Origin: Ehretia macrophylla
Lineage: Eukaryota; Streptophyta; Magnoliopsida; Boraginales; Ehretiaceae
Assembly (NCBI GenBank): GCA_037974665.1
Contig: CM075771.1
Coordinates: 35,076,425 to 35,140,424 of the forward strand
Direction of reading: 5' to 3'
DNA length: 64,000 bases
The notes beneath the pieces were generated by a model. That model did no database searches and was not told where the DNA came from. It was given only the letters and a program-made list of their open reading frames with translations. This document shows, piece after piece, positions 59,099 through 64,000 of this stretch (position 1 is its first letter; each line of letters begins with the position of its first letter). Position numbers and translations under genes: made by a program.

Positions 59099-62000
59099 AC
59101 CGTTGAATCTACAATCGGGATCTCAGATCCGAGCCTCCGTGATTTATAACAGAGTCAAATTTAGTAAATGCAATCTTTTTCCCCTTTTCTCATAGATGTT
59201 ATGCATGTTTCTTGAAACTATCATGGTAACAAGTTAGTTCTTTTAAATTTCATGGCCTATTTTATTACACATGAAACTTACAGAAGCCAAATTCTTAGTT
59301 TTCCACTTGCTTTTTTTTTTTTTTTCCTCTAATGAAAACCAAAACCATGGTACGAGTTCAGAAATTCTTCATTACAACACGTCGCTACCCAATCATTTTA
59401 TCCAACTCTTGAATATAGTTTTTCCCTTGCTTTAATCCAAAAAGAGTTGACAAAGGAGAATGAGTAGATGAGCCTTCAGGGTTATGTTTGTGGCAACATT
59501 CCATGTTGCCAAGACTAAAAAAGAAAGACTGCACTTGCAATTCGGTAAAGCCTAATCGGGCCAAAAGATACGAGGCCCAAAACCGAACGAGGATGGTCAA
59601 TCACACTCTCCATGATGCTGAATGCCACCAGAAGGGCTACAGGGCCACAATACCCAAGCCGGCTTTTGCTAAAGTAAGTTTTGTGACTTGTTTTTCCTTG
59701 TATATATGCCATCAATTGATCTTACTTTTCTTCCAGGGACTGCATGTCTAAATCGTGATAATTAGGTGCGGAGCTAAGCAGGAATTAAGTAGGTTTGGAT
59801 GACAAAATTCGGGGAGGTGACTCTTGTAGTTCTTTTTTAGGGTTCGGGCAAGCTTTCACATATTATGATGAAAGAGATTATCGGAATGAGTGGCAACTAC
59901 GTAATTTTACAGACTAACCATATTTAAAATATAAAGAAATTTTAAATAATTTTATGGGACCACTTGGTGTTGTAACCCTATAATTTAAAATGTAGATCCG
60001 TCCCTAATGATTATCCATTCGAATACATTCATTAAAAGTTCAGCAAGCATTTATCATTCTTTTGAACCGCTAATGATTATTACTTCTAGTATAACATTGT
60101 TTTTTTTTTTTTTTTAAATCTGAGATTGGTGCATGATGCTGAGATTTGCATCTATTAGACAAGATGTTTATACATCTAAATAATAAGAAACGCTTAAGTC
60201 TGACAATTTGAACATTCGACGCACATCTAACAAATTTCATGTCATATGTATCTCATTAATGTTGTCAGATCCGTCTAACTGGACCCAAAAATTTTGCCTA
60301 AACAACCACAGAAGCTTAATAGCATCAAAAGGCCCTGGCACACAGATCAAACTATAGGTCCATAGCCTAATGACCTAAACACATGCCTAGAAACACTCAT
60401 AATCTTTTAATGATCATTATCTCAAGATCTTAATCAGATGTTCTGCAGCTTAATGTCGCCTGACTTGGGTAACCATAGATAAAAGGAAAAAAGAAAAAAA
60501 AAATTTCATTATAAATTAAGATTTAGAAATAATTTAATGATTGATTATTTTTCTTAAACGTTGAGAGATTAGAGCTCAAAAGGAGACATGTGGTGGGAGA
60601 GGTAAAGCAAAAAAAATGCCAGTACAAATCAACAAGGATTAGATTGTGTACATTTGCCTTCAGCTGCAAATCTTCCCTATCATTGGACTCTGTTTTCGAT
60701 GAAGAATCATATCTCCATTATTGTCAAAAAAAATTAAAAACGAACATGCATGCATTCACAAATAGTGACAAAAACTAGGCTTCACTCTAGTCTCTCACTT
60801 TTTCATCATAAATTATTACTAGATGATAAATATTATTCATAGAGGACCTAATAGGAATCTTTGAACCCTCTTCATCAATTTTCTAATTCTATTTTAGTAA
60901 CTTATTTTCTAACCTATTTGCAAGACACTTGGATGGTGGAGACAAAACGCCGACAAAGATGAGGCTTAATTTTCATTAACATAATAAAGTATGGTTTTCT
61001 CTAAACATCTCAAAATAATGCCCTAATTGTTAGTATAGGTTATTCAAGATTACTTTTGTTACCAGGGTAGATGTAACTTTAGAGAACAGGGATTGCAGTC
61101 TCATTGATTTTAATTTTTAAAAAATTATATAAGTATTTTTAGTTTGAAAATTAAATTATCTTAACTGAAAAGTAAAAATTGTATATAAGTGGTAAAATGT
61201 GTTATAATCATTACTGAAACAAAAACCTGGATTCATATTTGCTTTGCTGCTTTAACTTTTTATCTTCCTATGCAGTTTATATATATTTTTGCCTTCAAGG
61301 GTTGAGTGAAGTGGTAGAGTAGTCAGCTTGTTGTAGTCGAAATTCTTTAATTCAAACTTATGTCCTCTTATCTCAAAATTATCTTACACTTGACTTACAT
61401 GGAGTATACGTTAAACCATAGTGTTGCACTACGTATTTATAACCTTGAAGTTTATCTAATGTAATCCTATTTAGATAAATCTCTCGTCATCGAAAAAAAA
61501 TGAAAAAAATTTATATGTGTTCCTATCATCTCCATGCATGAATAATCTAAAAGGCAGATTGGACCGATTTGATCTCTTCATATATTCTTATCCATTCAAA
61601 ACATTTTATGAACACAAGCAATATATGCATTGATGGGGTGTAAATCGAGCCCGTCAAAACCTCCCCGATCTGGGACTAAGCAGCCAGTCTTGTGTCCGAT
61701 CTTGTTCTGTTTTTCTGACATGGCTGTCACTTCTGATGTAACATAAAAACAAATAGTACTGGACATGTATGACCAATGTCAAGTAGGACAGAGCATTAAT
61801 TGCTGCCCAGCATTAGAAGTAGTATAAATATCCCATTCATTCTCCATTATGAGATAACTCGTGCACATGTATTACTTTCAACTACCTATCATTCAGTTTG
61901 GGCACACTAATGTACTTTCAAACCCGAGGGAAAGCACAGGCCCCACTCCCGCAATTCCGTCTCTTATTTTGTAGATTAGATAATTAAAGTCGAATCACTG

Positions 62001-64000
62001 AACTCGAACGCACTTTTACTTTCCACCCTTATCTTTTATATATATATATAAAATGTAAGAATTCGTAATTTGGCTTATCAACATGGGGGGTGGTATGGGC
62101 GTTTGTTATAGATTTTGGTTTGATTTTGTTGACGTGAATGAAAACATGCAACGTGCGGACTCCGATCCATATGTTGCTCACATGGCTTTGTTGAAATGGT
62201 TGCCATGTATAATTATTAAGAATTTTGACTGCAAAAAGCACTACACTTAAATTTCTTGGTCCAAGACATATATTCTGTGTGTCATATATATAGGTCCCCA
62301 ACAGACCAACGTTAATTGTAATGCTATACATGATTGGAGACTACTTGGAGTGTACTCACCAGTGCTCCACAGGCCCACGTAAATGAAGTATGCATTTTGA
62401 GTTATATTATGAAAAGAACAAAGAAGTAAGAACCAGAAGAAATGTACTATCTAATACAATTATAAATAAGTAAATATTTGGATCAATGTATTCAGTAAGT
62501 GGTTCTGGGGATTGTTCATCACTTTCATTAAGTTGGATTTGTTTTCAAAAGCATGAGAAGAAGAAAATTTGATTGGATCAGTAGATTCAGTGAAACTAAA
62601 TACACGACTTGTAATATTATTCTAAATTTCCTGTGTAATTTTCATCGTCGCTTCCTCACTTTTTCTTGAACACGTTATTTCAAAGGATCATCAATGTTGG
62701 ATACAAAATTTATTGTCTTAATATTGGAAGGTGGCAAAATATTGGACCACGGGTCATTTGGTCTAATGATATCGTTCTCATTTTAGATACGCGAGGTCCC
62801 GAGATCCATTTTTATATATAATATCCAAGTGATATAAAATGACTTCAATCTCCCTTAAATAATAATAATAATAAAAAAAAAATACTAGAGCAAGGCTTTC
62901 AATTTGGCATATGTGAAAATACCTATGCTCTTGTAACTTCGATAGCTTACTTCATTCCCATTAGAGCAAGTGAAATATAAAGGAAAATTGAGATTCAAGG
63001 ATACAAATATAATTATTAAGATATATAACTTGTAGTTGAAAAACAAAGGATAAAAAGGATGAGTGTCTAAAAAGAAACAAGCTTGGCATATGGAGGGCAG
63101 AGACAAGGGGGATTTGGGGGAGCTCGGTCCCTCCCAAGCCTCCAACTTTAAAAAAAAATTGTGTATTATTTTTTTATAAAAATTATGGGCCCCCTATTTC
63201 TTTTCTTTTTTTGGTTAAGAGTTGCCTAAATTAAATTTTGACCTCCCAATATTAAATTTCAGATTCCGCTCTTGAGCATACCATGATCAATGTGAAAAGA
63301 TAAATGTAGCCATAATTATTCTGATAAACATACTCCAATTTAATTCATAAAAAATATGTAATTATTACAGTAAAATCACTAAAAGGCATAAGTTACTTAC
63401 CTAATGCAAAAGAAAAGACGAAGCCATAATATTAATTAATCGATCAATGTGAAAAGACATGCAACATAAAAATGCACAAGTCTACAACATTCATGCATGA
63501 GAACAAGAATCTTTCAACAACAATATAGAAAACCAATAAATCCATTTGACATTACAGAAACAAAGTCCATAACTTAAGTAGCAACAATATATAAAACCAA
63601 TAAATCAATTTGACGTTACAGAAACAAAGTCCATAACTAATTAACTAATTATTTAATTCGATTTATTATATAATATACAGATGATTATTCTCATCTTTCT
63701 ACCAAAAAGTCAGCAGTAGTAAATTAACCCTGCTTGGTCCTTATTCAAGATAGGAAACAATATCTTTTCTTTCTTTATTATTCTTAACTTAAACATATTA
63801 ATCTAATCTCCTACTAAAAATATGATAATATCCAACGTAAAATTTTAAATTTAAACTCCTATAATAAACTCCAAAATTCGTCGTCTCTATTGCACATGTC
63901 TGTCGCTTTCAGTGTCGATTTTCTTTGGAAAGATAGGATAACTTAAATCAGGAAAATTTTTCAGTTGGTTACTATGTTTTGTTTATAGACCAACAATTTT
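59099..64000. other. Gene-free 3' end of the window
   Basis: No coding gene with recognisable features on either strand. Short frames (59488-59751, 60590-60778, 62029-62331, 62885-63145) lack family signatures. A TATA-like 'tagtataaatatccc' at about 61819 is not followed by a recognisable gene. A two-copy tandem repeat is noted separately. Confidence 0.5.
63518..63640. repeat. Two-copy tandem duplication, unit about 64 bp
   Basis: Copies start at 63518 and 63582. Each reads 'caacaatata(g/t)a(a)aaaccaat' then 'tttgac(a/g)ttacagaaac' and 'aaagtccataact'. Almost identical, so recent. Confidence 0.85.

Noticed and set aside
61299..61370. SINE-like sequence with weak A- and B-box resemblance
   Set aside because: Neither box matches the pol III consensus well and no tail or duplication was seen.
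61819..61835. TATA-like tagtataaatatccc as a promoter of an unseen gene
   Set aside because: No coding frame, splice pattern or RNA hairpin follows it that I can support.
1..64000. CRISPR arrays, operons, phage or plasmid features
   Set aside because: The window is plant nuclear DNA with spliced genes; none of the short tandem repeats has regular repeat-spacer structure.

Overview
This is a nuclear segment from a flowering plant, most likely a eudicot. It is AT-rich, its genes are split by many GT-AG introns, and the families present (sucrose synthase, type-I pectin methylesterase, NACK-type kinesin, SAC phosphatase, eIF3k) are plant or plant-type. The 805-residue sucrose synthase is the length usual in asterids, but I cannot name the genus. 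No prokaryotic, organellar or viral gene was recognised.

Layout. 1-5.4 kb: gene-free, with one hAT-like and one Mutator-like non-autonomous element. 5.9-19.2 kb (+): a 16-exon SAC-domain phosphoinositide phosphatase (863 aa), with an antisense RTE-type LINE fragment, a tRNA-like SINE and a small TIR element in its introns. 20.9-23.7 kb (-): eIF3 subunit k (8 exons, 231 aa), convergent with the phosphatase. 24.8-30.6 kb (-): a NACK2/TETRASPORE-like kinesin-7 (14 exons, 944 aa). 31.5-49.2 kb: a long gene desert packed with small inverted-repeat transposons. Several are Mutator-like with exact 9-bp target duplications. Others have 3-bp TAA/TTA duplications, including a foldback family with a conserved central palindrome. 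A 5'-truncated LINE with poly(A) tail and 13-bp target duplication is also there. 49.9-55.2 kb (+): sucrose synthase (13 coding exons, 805 aa) with a TATA box and a 1.4-kb leader intron. 57.2-59.1 kb (+): a type-I pectin methylesterase (2 exons, 582 aa). 59.1-64 kb: no recognisable gene.

All five coding gene models were assembled by hand. In each one reading frame is preserved across every junction and no internal stop or frameshift was needed, so all five look intact. They are functionally unrelated housekeeping or cell-wall genes: PI(3,5)P2 turnover, translation initiation, cytokinesis, sucrose cleavage and pectin de-esterification. There is no sign of a cluster or pathway. The most distinctive content is the transposon record of the 31-49 kb desert.
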